Shown in pieces: positions 23,671-36,330 of a stretch of 64,000 nt of DNA; the first letter of the stretch is position 1; every line of letters begins with the position of its first letter. The notes under the pieces were generated by a model, which was given only the letters and a program-made list of their open reading frames with translations, had not been told where the DNA came from and did not search any database. The translations under genes were made by a program, and so were the position numbers. Origin of the DNA: Lumnitzera littorea (taxonomy: Eukaryota; Streptophyta; Magnoliopsida; Myrtales; Combretaceae); the NCBI GenBank assembly GCA_024138015.1, contig JAMXBB010000003.1:71526385-71590384 (forward strand). Direction: 5' to 3'.

Positions 23671-26600
23671 TATAAACCCCACGAATTTAGCTTTCTAAGT
23701 ATAGAAACAAACATCCAAACTGTAGATGATTTCCTGAACTCAAAAGAGCCAGTGAGATTTAAAACCGATTAAAAACTCAATGCAAAACCTAAAGTGGATA
23801 CGAAAAACCTTAAATCATCAATTGAACCCCTAACCGCATATGAAGACCCTAAAACCTCGAACCTTATCAAAACCCTATGACAATCAAAGATTTAATCGCG
23901 TAAGAATATATGAAACCCTAAATGTGTAAAAACATTAGAGATTGTGCCTTAAAGTAATAAGAACCCTAAAACCATAACTTTAAGGATATAAAAGCACTAA
24001 TTCACCATAATTTATCCTAAAACCCTAAGTGATAATATATCCTCCATATTTTGCCATTTCATTGGTAAACGACTAAAGATAACTCTCAATCATGCATAAA
24101 CATTTAGAATACTTAAGTGATCCCTTAAAAACTAAGATATTGCATTCTAGATCACATTCATCTTCTAAGTATATAACTAGGTTAGTATTACATAGAGTTA
24201 GAGATATAGTTGAAGATTAAGCCAAATGTATTAAACCTTAATACCCTAATTAGTATTTTTCATACTAGTTACACTAAGTAGTTTACCAAATGATTTTATA
24301 GGTTATAAATACTTAAAGTGAGACCTCATCAACTATGTTTACTAATCAATTCACCAAATACCTCATTTCCTTCATTTTTCCCTTAATTTCCCTTAATTAC
24401 TATATTATGTGTACAAAATTACACATACTTAAGGAAAGTTGACCAAGTCAACACTTTGAAAAGTCAACAAAAGACCAAAAGATAAAGAAAATATCTACTC
24501 CTTCATGATGGCTTCTCTTATCTTTTCTTTTGATTTTTCTCTTCTCTTTCTCCTCAATTGTTGCCGTCCACTTATTCCCTTCTAAGCCTCACCATTTGCC
24601 TTCTTCCATAATCAACATAAGACAAAAGAAATAAAACAAAAACAACTCCCTCTTGCCGTAAGCTTCTTCTTCCTCTTTCACTTTCACAATTTCACTTTTT
24701 GTCTCCATAACTCCAACACAATTAAAGGTATGTCTTTAAGTTGTTTTATGTTGCTTTATATTATTCATTAGTTAGTTAATTAGGTAGATTAGATAAGTAG
24801 TTATGTGTTTAGTGTTGTCTTGAAGAAGAGAGCACAAAGTTCTCATCTTTAAGTGTAGAAATCTAGGAATCATGAAGAAGAAGAAAGGAAAACATGAATA
24901 TGTGCTTAAAGAATGTGTACATGAGGTAAACCGAAAAGAAGGGAAGCATGGTACATGAGTATTTTCCATATACATAACCTAAATTGAAACAAAACCTAAC
25001 CATATATACTTATACTACACTAATTACACACTTAAGAACACAAAATAATGGAATTAGGAAGCTTTTATTAAGAAAAAGATTAGGCAAACGAATTTTTGTA
25101 TAAAAATACGTATATGACCATATAGGTATATGAGTATGTATACAAGTATAAATACGGTATAAGTATAAGTACATGTATAAGTCTATGTTTAAGTATACTA
25201 GTATACATATAAGTATAGTAAAGGTATATACATATAGTAGTTTAATTGAAGTATACATAAGACATTGATACATTAAATAAGCATGAGGTAAGACTTATGT
25301 AATTAAATGATGATAAGCAATGAGGTAATCAAAAGATGACATAAGTAATGAGGTAATCAAAAGATGACATAAGCAATGACATAAGCATAGATTATAAACT
25401 AAGAAAAGAAGAAGAGTGTATCATAATTAGGATCCTAAATTAGTAAACCCTAATACACTTTCTAAATTGAATCATACTTAATTAAGTACATAAATTAATA
25501 ATAGCAAAGTAAAAGCCCCTAAGTATAAGACTAAATGGCTAATTAAATCATTAACTACTAAAATGGAACATAAAACTAGCCAATAGGAATAATTAAACTT
25601 TAATAAGATAAAATGTCAATAAATTTAGCCCATATCATAAAATATGGGTCTTAACATCCAAAACAGACATCACAGTGTAAGCGTGCGTCCGAAAATGGTG
25701 AAAAACGACTATAAGTTAGCAAATATCGGAATCAGAACAAAGAAGTTACAAAATACATAAAGGAAGCCTCATACCTTACTAATATAAGAAAATAGTTACT
25801 ATTAATCTCATGGAGTATGGTAACCCTATACACACTATACTCGGCTTATATTGGAGGAAACTAAATAAACAACAATAGACTTTTAGTTGACTAATGAGTC
25901 TGAATTCTCAAAACACTTATAAGGTTTACCATTTTGATTTAAGCATTCGATATTGAGTCCTGGAAACCCTAAAGGCTTGGAGAATGAGCAATAATCCAAG
26001 TGAAGGAGTTCTAATGACCTACTACTTGCTTATACGTGTTACTTGTATAATGTTTTGTTGTTTGCTATTGCTTGTATGTTTGAATGACTGTTCTGTTTGT
26101 ATGCTATCATCCGTATGATCACCTTTTTAAATTGATAAATATAAATATCTGCCTAAACAACCGATTCTGCTCGTCGCATGTCTATGACTTGGTAAAGGTT
26201 TGAATGGAGAGTGCTAGCCTTGCAAAAATCTTAAGAAAAGTATTTTTGGCAAAAGCTTTTCTATCCTTAAACAAATTTTTGCATGATCGCTGTAAGGGCT
26301 TGTGGAGCCATAAAAAGTATTTTTAACGTTAAGGAAAAGCTAGCATGGGTTCTCCACTTGATAGCAAGATGACTCACTTTATTGTGCCTGAAAGGCCTTG
26401 GTTACTTTTGGTTGCGAAAGGACTCACATGTTTGTACCCGAGGAGCCTTGGAGGGTGGATAGTCCTAGTTTGGACTCCCCCTATTTGGATTGAAACTCTT
26501 TTCTCAGCTAAGGTAATAGTCGAGTTTTGCCTAGTGGGGTGGTGCCCCTAGGTAGCCTCATGCGGGTAAGCTAAGGTGCCCTGTGCGGGTAAGTACAGGG

Positions 26601-27123
26601 GATAATCGAAGTGTAGATGACGTAATTCTATACCTTCCATAGTTCCGGACTCCTATGGATGTGTTGCTTGCATTCAGCACGCCTGCATTCATTATGTATG
26701 TAGATAGCTTGCTTGCATGTGTGATAATAATGTGTGAAAACTTGCTTGATCAGTAGTAGTGAGGAACGAACTCACTGAGCTGTTTTATGCTCATTCCCCC
26801 TTAGTTTCCTTTACAGGTTTACATACGATGGGATTGGGATATGTCTCGAGTGCTAAGTACAAGATGAAGATATGTACATTAGTATTAGAAGTAGCTAAGT
26901 ACTTTTTAGATGATACATAGACATCCTTTGTAGAAAATATTTATTTATTAAACCTTACTATAATGCTAGTATATCCTGTCTTATTATTTGGTAGGGGATA
27001 CCGATTCTCTATGGTTCTGAAGAACTATGGGATATCGGATACCCATAGTTATTTATAGCATGGGTGCACACATGTTGTGGAAATTTTAAGTAATCCTACT
27101 AGGCCCTCTTTAAGGTCTTGACA
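23671..27123 (+). mobile_element. Solo LTR H (Tekay/Del-type)
   Basis: A 3453-bp insertion in C's right LTR. It begins TATAAACCCC (expected TGTAA..., a TG-to-TA change) and ends GTCTTGACA, the end style of Tekay/Del chromovirus LTRs. The left flank TCCAT and right flank TCTAC match at three of five positions, with two C/T transitions. The body has no gag-pol; frames at 24772-25273 and 26345-26551 are chance. It includes AT-rich dinucleotide-like stretches at 25100-25240 and a GC-richer block at 26380-26600. Confidence 0.8.
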
Positions 27124-28398
27124 TCTACACTAAGCCGAACTAACACCTCTACGAAGCTCGCAACATCCCTAAGAACAAGTCTGAACCATTCACCAAGCTT
27201 CAACAACCACCACCATTGACTAAACTTCAAACACTACGAAAATTGCCACAATACTCCACCGTACCTCCATCAAACCCCATAAGTCTAATCCAAAATACAT
27301 GAAACAACTTTTATCCACTTAAATTTCAGCCTACCTATAAAGCACCTTCATCCACTTGCTCCTTCAAATCTTACACAACATGAATCCAAATGCCTAACCC
27401 AACCCACTCCAAATCTGCACCTAACTCCGACTTGTATGCGCAATCTAGTCCTTGGTCTAGCTTTGGTCATCTTGTTTCTTCTTCTTTTTTAAAAAAATTA
27501 TTTATTTATTTATTTATTTAAATGTAAATGGTAATGTAAACAAAAAAGATAAGAAAAAAAAAAAGAAAAAAGAGAAAAAAAGGAAAAAAAAAAGAAAAAA
27601 GAAAGAGATTAGTTTTATTTTATTTATTAGTCAAAATAATAGAAAATAAAAATAACAACAAAAAATAAATAGTAAATTTATTTAAAAACTTAGAAAAATT
27701 TGCTTTCCAAATGTATAAAAATAAATGAACCCTTTCCAAATTAAGATGCTTTAGAATTTCCAAAAAATAAAACCTATTTAGGACCCTTAGAAAATTTTCT
27801 TTAAACGCACAAAATTACGTAAAAACATAAACCTAAGTTTTTTCAAAAAAAAATTAAAATCAACTCACCCACTAATGTCTTTTGGAAAACGAACTACGAA
27901 AGTTCGATCCCAAGCAGTAAGTACATAGACACTCATACTTAAGTACAAGGTGAGTTAAAATATGGAAAGTTTCCTTTTTCCATCTTTATAAATATTTGTT
28001 CAATCTAATTAATTTAGTCACTTGTGATATGATTTGCTATATAAAATTTGAAAAAGGCTGTTATTGAAAAGAAAAATTAAATTTGGAAAGTTAAAAAGTA
28101 GTACTCGTTTAAGGTTTAATAAGATAGCCCTCAAATCCAAATCTCTAGCTTTAAAACCATTTTAAAAATCGATTTTATTGAAAACCCAATAGCTAAATTA
28201 TAACCAATCCACTCAATTGGTTATAATTTGTCTCTTTTTCCCGACTACAATCGGGTGGCGACTCCAAAGATGTTTTAAAAAATAGGTTTTCTTTAAACCT
28301 TAATCAAAGGTTAGTATTAAACAGATAAGGTTTAATACGGATTGGTTTAAAGAAGACTAATTTATAAAAAAGCTGAGAGGAAAAAACCAGGCTCAACA
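27124..28398 (+). repeat. Element C 3' LTR, second part
   Basis: Resumes at 'tctacactaagccgaactaa', matching 'ccacattgagccgaaccaa' near 14816, and ends GGCTCAACA. The homopurine run at 27540-27608 matches 15250-15350. Together with 22273-23670 it makes a 2.67 kb LTR. Confidence 0.9.
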
Positions 28399-28685
28399 CC
28401 TTGGATAAGGCAATTGAGATAGCATAGAAGGTTGAAAAGCAGAGGAGAAGTACATTGAGCCAACTTGGGCCAACATTCTCTTGAGTCCCTATTCCACGTC
28501 AACTTGTTCAAGTTAAGTTGAAGAGGCCATACCGAGTTAAGGAAAGAAATGGCTGATTTGATAATAGCCGAGCAAGCCATTAGGGTTGAATTAGCCAGCC
28601 GAGATAAACTGTGGCTAAGCCAACCCCGAGAACATATGAGAGAGGACAAACCTTCAAACAAAAGATTAATGAGGAGAAGTGGTTT
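28399..28685 (+). pseudogene. Element B gag, second part
   Basis: Continues the gag cut at 13451: LDKAIEIA*KVEKQRR, then a basic linker, ending near NEEKWFK. The sequence then switches abruptly to a minus-strand integrase at about 28686. The zinc knuckle, protease and pol of B are missing. Confidence 0.75.
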
Positions 28686-29093
28686 AAGTAGAGAGCCTAA
28701 TGTTCTATTGATGACCTTTATCTAACCATCCATCTAAGGGTAGTGGGATACATTGAACATTAACTTCATTCCATGTCAATGCCACAGGGTCTTCCAAAAG
28801 TGACCTAAGAATTTAGGTTCTCTATTTTAGAAAATGCTCTATGGTACCCCATGTAGCGTAGTGTTCTCCTACAAGAAAAGGAAAAAAAATAGTAAAAGCA
28901 TCATTAGTTTTGTTGCAAGGAATGAAATGTGCCACCTTGCTTAATTTGTCTAAATGACCATTACTAAATCGTTGCCTCAAGCTTCTAGGTAAAATAAGGA
29001 CAAAGTCCATGTTTAGCTTCACCCAAGTTTGGTAGGGATATGATATGCTATGCCAAGGAAAGACAAGGTCAGTCATATCTAGAGGGATGGGTA
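28686..29093 (-). pseudogene. Element K integrase core, 3'-truncated
   Basis: Minus-strand gypsy integrase. From right to left it reads WVKLNMDFVLILPRS, DKLSKVAHFIPCNKTNDAF and later VINRTLGSLLK, where K stops at the junction with B's gag. Between them the expected QTDGQ block reads *MDG*, two Gln-to-stop changes. The integrase C-terminus and the 3' LTR of K are missing. The 5' side of this piece is cut at 29093 by solo LTR L. Confidence 0.8.
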
Positions 29094-29909
29094 TGAACTC
29101 ACAAAAAGCTCAAAAATGAGGATAGAATGCACATAGATAAGTAAAACCCACGATCAACTCCTACTATATGATAAACCAAAGAACCACCGAGGACTCACTA
29201 ACTAACTTGATATGACACAAGCTGATGCAATGAGGGTACTCACTATGTAGCCTTGCTTAAGAGTTAAGATAAGAGTAAACTAAGTAAGTAATCAAACAAG
29301 AGAATGCTCACAAGCAAAGAAACTTAGTATATTCAAGTTAGATGCCAAGATGATTCTAGTAGCTACATATTACAAGGATATTTATACCTAAAAATTTAGA
29401 GCAACCTATTAAATATGGAAAAGACAAAAAGGGTAATGTCTAAAACAAGCAAAGTACAAGGAATGTAAAAGGGTATAAATGAAAATTAAGAAAACATTTG
29501 ATTTGTAGAGTAGATTTCGATATGTAAGTGCTTGGACACATTGCTAGCAACTGGACAAGGCTCACAGTAGAAATAGACAAAGGAGTAAGGTCAAGTCGAG
29601 TAATGTCGAGCTGAGTTTTTAGGCTTTTCCAAGGTGAATTCAACTCATATATGTTCTAGGCAACTATGGGACAAGTCAGCCAAGCTGATCAGCGATAGAG
29701 TCAAGCTATTAGTCATATGCTCTTTAGGTTGACATTTAGAGATGATTGATAGGTATGGAAGAGTTCGGCTCAAAAATGGTAGCAGGTCAATGGGTTAGGG
29801 CAGTGTAGATTCCGCCAACGTGGGGTGATAAAAGGGAATGCACATAGCTAACTTTTTGAGTCCTTATACTCAAGCTCAGGTCAATAATCCAATGGTTCGA
29901 TTCCTATCA
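29094..29909. mobile_element. Solo LTR L inside K integrase
   Basis: 816 bp beginning TGAACTCACAAAAAG and ending GATTCCTATCA, flanked by GGGTA (29089-29093) and GGATA (29910-29914), one mismatch. It separates the integrase zinc-finger part of K from its core. Its interior resembles the gypsy LTRs of A and G in style. No coding sequence; the 67-codon frame at 29440 is chance. Confidence 0.75.
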
Positions 29910-30786
29910 GGATAGATAAAGGCATGCTCTTTCCTTACTCAGCTCTACTCTTAGCCCTCTCACAAGTTGCACACCTTTCAATAGCTCGGTATACATTCCC
30001 TAGCATCTTAGGTCAAAAGAACTTAGCCTTCAATAGGTCATATCTCCTCTTCTCACCAAAGTGACTAAATAGTCCTCCTCCATGAGCTTCCTTCACCAAT
30101 GGGTCCCTAATTGAATAGGTCGTTATGCATAGTTTGCCTCCTCATAATCAAAATTTGTCCTCAACAAAGTAGTCATCAATAATTCTCTACTCAATACAAC
30201 AACCTAAATTGAACTAAAGTAGGGATTTTGAGCAAATTGCACCTTAATGCTTACAAACCCCAACAACTTGTTCTGTAAGTGGATTAAAATGATGTATCGT
30301 CATGATAAGGCATACAATAATGTTGGCCTTCCCCCACTTGTACTTGATTACAAAGGAAAACCATTCCAGGAATTCAACCCACTTCCCTTATCGCTTAGAT
30401 AGCTTTGGTTAGCTCCTCAAGTACCATAGTGATTCGTGGTCAACTTATATGATGAACTCCCTAGGAAGCAAATAATGTTATCATATCTTCAAAGCTCAAA
30501 TCAGGGCATTGAATAATTTACTATAGCTCTCCTTGGCTTCTCACTATCGAATGTTATAAGCTAGTGTTCTTGCATAAGGACAACTCTAATACTAATGTGT
30601 AAAGCATCACATTCCAACTTGAAGACTTTATCGAAGTCAAGTAAAGCCAGGATGGGTGCAAAAATCAACCTCTCCTTTACCTTAGCAAAACTCTTTTTCT
30701 CTTTCCCACTCCTTCTAAACTCCACATTCTTCCTTGTTAGCATGGTAAGTAGGGCCATAAAGTTGCTGAAAGTATAAATGAATCTT
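29910..30786 (-). pseudogene. Element K integrase N-terminus, RNase H and RT end
   Basis: Minus-strand pol, read right to left. RT connection and thumb come first (RFIYTFSNFMALLTML, then TRKNVEFRRSGKEKKSFAKV near 30690). RNase H follows, with LECDALHISIRVVLMQEH, where the first catalytic Asp is retained. The RNase H body and tail run at 30270-30540, then the integrase zinc-finger region at about 29930-30150. Stops and frameshifts are frequent. It joins 38986-39511 across solo LTR F2 within a ...FYGR|RFIY... reading. Confidence 0.8.
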
Positions 30787-33700
30787 TAATACGGTTTATT
30801 ATGCAAGTTCACCTGTTAAGTAATAATATAGTTGATAATGGAGTCTAAGGTTGTTGCTCCCTTAAGGATTGCATGGTTTACTCACCCCCACTCTACTATT
30901 CTACTAAAAAGAAATATAGAATTCAATGTAAAAACAAAGGAATTAAATTTTGATTATAAGTAAAATTAAATGACAATTAATAAAAATAATAAGAACAATT
31001 GAGAAACCCTAAATAACTCTAAGGATATCTAAACTCTATTTCATTGAGAAATTAATATACAATTGTAAGCCCTATAACTGTAGGATCAGATTTAGCATGT
31101 AAAGTTTAGGGCAATCGACTAAACGATTCAATCGAGTCTAAATCATAAAACAAAACTAGAAATATTAGTAAAAGTGATTTCATAAGTTTGAATTTAGGAA
31201 AATAAGTAATAAAATAATAGAATATTATAATATCAAATTTTAAATATATTACCCGTTATTTATCAAAAACTCATAAAATTAGTTTCAATAACTAATGAGT
31301 TGCTAAAGATAAATTACATGTATACTAAAATCATAGAAAAACATAAATAATATTTAGAAGTATTTACTTATACTCTATATGTATTTACATATAAATAAAA
31401 ATGCGTGAAATTACATAAAATGCTACAAAAATACTAGAAAAATGCTAAATAATTAAAGAAAATTATAAAAAAAATTAGATAAGTGGGTAATGATCTAGAT
31501 CAAGGTCATAGCAAGTTGGGGGAAGAAGGAAAAAATATAACCAATCAAATTAACCACTTAGAAAGGCAATTTAGAAGAGCATAAGCTAATTCTCAACTCA
31601 AATTAATACACCAAAAATTCCCTAGAGCTCTATAAATAGCCAAATCTCTTTAGAAGCTCATTTGGGTAATTTGCGAAGTAGGAAAGTTAGAGAGAACAAA
31701 AACAAGAGAGTTAGGGTTTGTTTTTCAAAAATTATAAAAAAGCTATGCAATTAAGGCAATTGAAACTGAACCGCTATTGCCACCACCACACCCCACATCC
31801 ACCATTTAGACCGACCAATACCCCTAGGATTACTACTGGTGGCCGGAAGTCTAACGACTAGGTGAGTCTGCTTCTAACTTGATTTTGTGTAACTTATTAA
31901 AATTATTAATTTTATCCAGAAATTATGAATTTTATTATTTTAATGTTTTATTATATATAGATTTAGGAAAAAATATTGGTTAGATTTAATTATACCGGTA
32001 TATATATGGTGCTTAAGAAACTGTACAAAACCAAACATGTTTCAATTTAGAATTAAATAACCTTAGGAATGTAATTTTGAACTCAATTTCTTTGCATTCA
32101 ATTTTTTTGCATGGACTACTTAAGTGATATAAAATGGTGATATAGAACAGTGCTATGAAGTCCTTTTTCAAAAATTAATTTTCAAAATTTTTAAGTGATT
32201 TTTAGGCCTTTAAAATATGTATATAATTAGGGATTTTGGAGTTTAATTAATAGTTAATTGAATAATTACTAATTTAGTGAATTATTAGGTGTTTTAAGGT
32301 GTTCATATCTGATGTGGTAGGATAATTGTGGTATTTAGGGTGTTAGATGTGATTATTAGGGGTATTATGTAGTTAAATATGTAATTTTAAGAAGATGTGA
32401 AACTGGGATTATAATAACTATAAAATAATAGGTTAAAATGGATAATATAATAATAATGGTAAAATATATTAAATCTGGTATGAAACATAAATTTAGGTAA
32501 TTATATAAAAAATATAAAATTTTCTCACATCAAGAGTAAATTAAGTATACTAATAATGATTTAAATGTACTAGATAGAATAGAATACTAATTTAGAACTA
32601 AAAATAATAATTAAGATACTCGAGCCTAATGTGATTAATTTAATATTAGTGTTCAGAATGCATTTTTAAGATTTACATATAATAACTGCAATTGGAACTA
32701 ATTTAGAACCTAAATCGAAGCTAAATTCGAAAACCAAACCTTAAACTTACTTAATATGAATTAATAATAAATAATATGAATATATGAAGAATTAAGTTAA
32801 ATCATAACCTAGAGAATATATATATCATCAAGATATAAATACTAAAAACACATTTATATTATAGGATACAAAGATAAGTTAACCTGCGACAAGTGGGTGA
32901 GCAAACCAAAGATTCTAAATAAGTTAGGTTTAATACCTCATTATATTTTAGAGTACCATTTTAAAGTACTTAGAGACTTAGAGTTGTATTTAACTATGTT
33001 TGTAAATAGTTATGTACGCATGTGCTAAGGTATCTAATTTCGTATTGTATTATATGCTGTGTTTGGTGATTAAAGTGAATGGAATGGTGTGAAATTGTTT
33101 AATCACCCTAAACCATACCTAATCATAACCAACCTAAATACCTTAATTTGACAGACATTGCAACCCTTTAAAGGATCATTAGGGTTCTCCAACTAAACAC
33201 CAATACCTGTAAAAAAGATAGCACTGATAGCATAATGATCTTTTCCTCATCCTTAGCCAAACTAAGTGACAGGAGAGAAGTTCGCGATGAGGATGAGGGC
33301 ATTGATTCAAAGGATAGTCTTGAGGGGAGCAGTGTCTCCATTGAATAAACTTGGGTTTAGTTGTGAACTGTTGCATAAACATGAAAACTCTTCAACCTGG
33401 ATTAGAGAGGGTGAAATTACTCCGATTTCACAACGGACCAAACCATGTTGTGTGATGGCATTTGCTTGTTGCATTGTATATAATTAACTGTTTGATAACC
33501 CTATTTGTGTTTATTATACATTCATAAGTCTCCAATTCAAATTACTGAGCTGTAGTTGCTCATACCCATATAGATTCTCTTGTAGGTTCTGACTTCTGCC
33601 TAATATGCTATGTTACAATTATCTCGAGGTCAATTCTCTTTTGAAGCTATGGAAAGTGAGGATCAACCGGCTAAACAATCAAGTTCTTTAAGGTCTTGTT

Positions 33701-33805
33701 AGTATTTCTACGTTATGAACTAATACATGATATGTAAGTTAGCAGACTGTTGTAATATATAGAATCTCTTAGGAATTCTATGATAATGTGAATCTAGATA
33801 TATAT

Positions 33806-33830
33806 ATATATATATAAATATATATGACTT
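33806..33830. repeat. (AT)n microsatellite in X
   Basis: AT dinucleotide run inside the LTR, also seen in family members Y and Z. Confidence 0.8.
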
Positions 33831-33936
33831 AAGGTTTTAGCTTTTATGTAAATTCTAGTTTAATTCTTAATTGAGCTATTCACTTCAAAGCGAGGAGTCA
33901 TAAACGCCTTGTGTATATTATATCTATGATAGGGAT

Positions 33937-34850
33937 TAATAGGAATTAGCCTCCGACTATATCTAAGCTGGGGCCAACCTATCTCAAGCCGAAGCCAATC
34001 AACTCTTGCTGAGGTCAAGCAGGTACTAGAAGGACAAGTGGAATAAAAGGATCCAATCGGCATTAAGTTTTTCATTTGTCGATAAGCCAAGATACTACAT
34101 AGCTTATCACTCAAGACTAGAGAACCATTCAGTACAGCATAAAGAGACTAGTGCTGACTAATTATAGAACTCAACAATTATGAGCCAACCCTTCTCGTAT
34201 CTCGGCCAAGCAATGCAAGACTTCAAGGACTCCTTCTCAAACTCGAACATCCAATTGCCAACCTTGCTCGATTCGGATCCTACTCCTTTTAGGACATGCT
34301 AAATAACCGCATGCCAACTTCCCCTATAAAATACATAGTTGCCCAATTCTTTAGAGTTTAAGGCCTTATACATTATTTATAGTTTTACCACTAAGGTTTA
34401 GAACTTGCTATAAATAGCAACATTTGTAATTAATAGGAGCATCAAAGAAGAAGACAATCATTAGACAGTGAATACACTTGAAATTTTCCTCTTTCGATCA
34501 AGGTTATTCTTGAGCTCTTAGAGCTTGCTTTGCTGAATTATTGAGTATTGATTAGACTCTTTAATCATCCACGTGTTCTTATCAATCTTGTTCTTAAGAT
34601 TGTAGTGAACCCTTCATTTGAGCAAGTTAGAGAGTTACATCTAACCTCTCATTTAAAACCTCGAGCAACATTTAGTGTTCATAAGTCGTATCGAACACTA
34701 TTTCGAGCTCAACCTCTGATTGTATTTGTGCCTAGGTGCATGATATCCATCTACATTCACACTCAAAACCCCCATTCTCACTCTTTGTTTCCCGTTCTCA
34801 CTCAAACCCAAATTGTGCCATCTTTGGTTTTAAGACTCACCGTCGTATCA
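33937..34850 (+). repeat. Element D 5' LTR
   Basis: Begins TAATAGGAATTAGCC (TG-to-TA) and ends CGTCGTATCA. It aligns with 36997-37929. It includes 'tataaaatac' near 34324 and a 26-base segment near 34780 absent from the other copy. Confidence 0.9.
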
Positions 34851-34853
34851 TCT

Positions 34854-34865
34854 TGGTATCAGAGC
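34854..34865 (+). other. Element D primer-binding site, intact
   Basis: Exact TGGTATCAGAGC, the initiator-Met tRNA primer site, three bases after the LTR. It is the only unmutated primer site in the window. Confidence 0.95.
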
Positions 34866-35143
34866 TTTGAGGAGATAAGCATACTAGAGTTCTTCAAAGT
34901 TTGATTCATAGTTTGAACATTTATGATAATCATCATTCCAAAGTGAAGTGTATTGTTCATGTTTCTAATAGTTGTGGTGTTGTGCTGCAGTTGAGTCTAG
35001 CAACATTAATTTCAGTAGTTAACTCTAGTTGTGGAAGTGTTTGTTAGTAGTAGTAGCTATAGAAGCCGAATAGTAGTTGTTTCTAGGTTACTATAATTGT
35101 ATTTTTGTAGTTTACTCAATCTTCTCTAGAAATTACTATACAA

Positions 35144-36330
35144 ATGAGAATGTTAGAAGATAATGTCAATAACTGTGGTGATAGTCCTCACGGAAGCCTG
35201 AGGAGACGTATTGATAACTTGGAATACCAGATTCAAAGTCTCACTGACTCTATCCAAGAGCTTACTAGGTCAATCAAGGGTCGTAGACGTATTAGCCAAG
35301 GTAAAAGAAGGGAACGAACACTCACTAGTAGGAGTAGTTCCAATGAGTTAGATAATGATGAAGGATAAGTGAGAAGAGCCCTGGAGCCGAGAAGAAGAGA
35401 AAACCAACCTATGCCGAGAAGAAGAAATGAGAGGAGTGTTGACTTCGAAGCAAGTCAAGAAGCTTGAAGAAGAGATCTAAGGACAAGAGGAAATATGGCC
35501 GAGCAGAGCTGCAATAAAAGTACCCGATTCTTGGTGAACCGACCAGCTCGGAATGCAAAGGATGAAACCTGACCACATAGATGAGGACTTGATAATATAA
35601 AGCTTAAGCTACTAACTTCTAGTAGAAGTTACTGACCTAAAGAGTTCCTCAATTGGATTCCCCGAGTCGAAAAGTTGTTTAAGTGCTATAAGTATGATGA
35701 TCAGACAAAGGTTAAGCTGGCTTCATTAGCCCCTGTTGAATATGCAAGTCTTTGGTGGGATAAGTTAGTTGTTAAGCAAGATGTTAAAGGAGAAGAGCCA
35801 GTTAGGACTTGGAAGCTCATGAAACGTTTGATGAATCAGCACTTTGTTCTAACTTACTTCAAGTAGGAGATGCTTCATGCTTTCCAGCACCTTAGACAGG
35901 GCCAAAACACTATTGAGGAGTACTTACAAGAGTTCAAAACTTTGATGACGAGATGAGAGATTACCGAGCCATAGGACCTTACCATTGCTAGGTTCCTCAG
36001 TAGACTCCGAGACAACATTACTAATATAGTCAAACTCCAACCATTCAATTCATTGGATGAGCGTATCAACCTAGCCTTAAGAGTAGAACGTCAGAGGAGG
36101 AGGAGGCACCAGAGGCTAACTAACCAATCTCAACAAATCAGCCCTGAGCTAGAGAAGTATGCCAAGAGAAGGCCAGACAAGAAGATGGAGAGAGGCAAGT
36201 TTAGCTAACCTAATCATGCCAAGACAAAGAGGGCCGAGAAAGAAAAGACATCCGGTAGCAAGGCCCAAGAAGTGAAGTGCTTCAAATGCTTAGGCTAAGA
36301 ACATATTATGTCCCAATGCTCAAATAAGAG
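35144..36330 (+). pseudogene. Element D gag
   Basis: Opens with MRMLEDNVNN at 35144 and a coiled-coil-like RRRIDNLEYQIQSLTDSI, then an Arg/Ser-rich linker. The gag domain follows: YDDQTKVKLASLAPVEYASL, WWDKLV, then FQHLRQGQNTIEEYLQEF and FLSRLRDNITNIVKLQPF. A basic tail leads to a CCHC knuckle, CFKCLG*EHIMSQC, near 36280-36320, with one stop in the loop. Only a few stops and frameshifts occur, fewer than in A, B, C or E. Confidence 0.88.

Larger units (their letters stand above)
13452..28398 (+). mobile_element. Element C: Tat/Ogre-like LTR retrotransposon lacking pol
   Basis: LTRs of about 2.7 kb (13452-16156 and 22273-28398, the latter split by solo LTR H) flank a 6.1 kb interior. The interior has a tRNA primer site, gag remnants, two tandem-repeat arrays and a polypurine tract. 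The target duplication is CCATG on the left (13447-13451) and CCTTG on the right (28399-28403), one mismatch. The gag style (a 'VQDLVYF*DPQ' block, then a C..H...C region ending NKIQDLIDAKVI) matches what I know of Tat/Ogre gag. I find no RT, RNase H or integrase, so it looks non-autonomous or internally deleted. It sits inside element B's gag. Confidence 0.85.

Noticed and set aside
26345..26551. 68-codon plus-strand frame in a GC-richer block
   Set aside because: Inside solo LTR H, no domain, and GC-rich LTR blocks like this recur at 1840-2060 without the frame.
30787..30880. Reading this as a continuation of K's RT connection segment (VNLHNKPY*RFIY)
   Set aside because: It duplicates a motif already present at 38986-39040 and aligns better with the start of F-family LTRs. 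The pol reading joins cleanly from 38986 to 30786 without it.
34548..34904. 118-codon plus-strand frame, the second-longest plus-strand style frame near D
   Set aside because: It spans the LTR-primer site boundary of D and does not stay open in D's other LTR, so it is chance.
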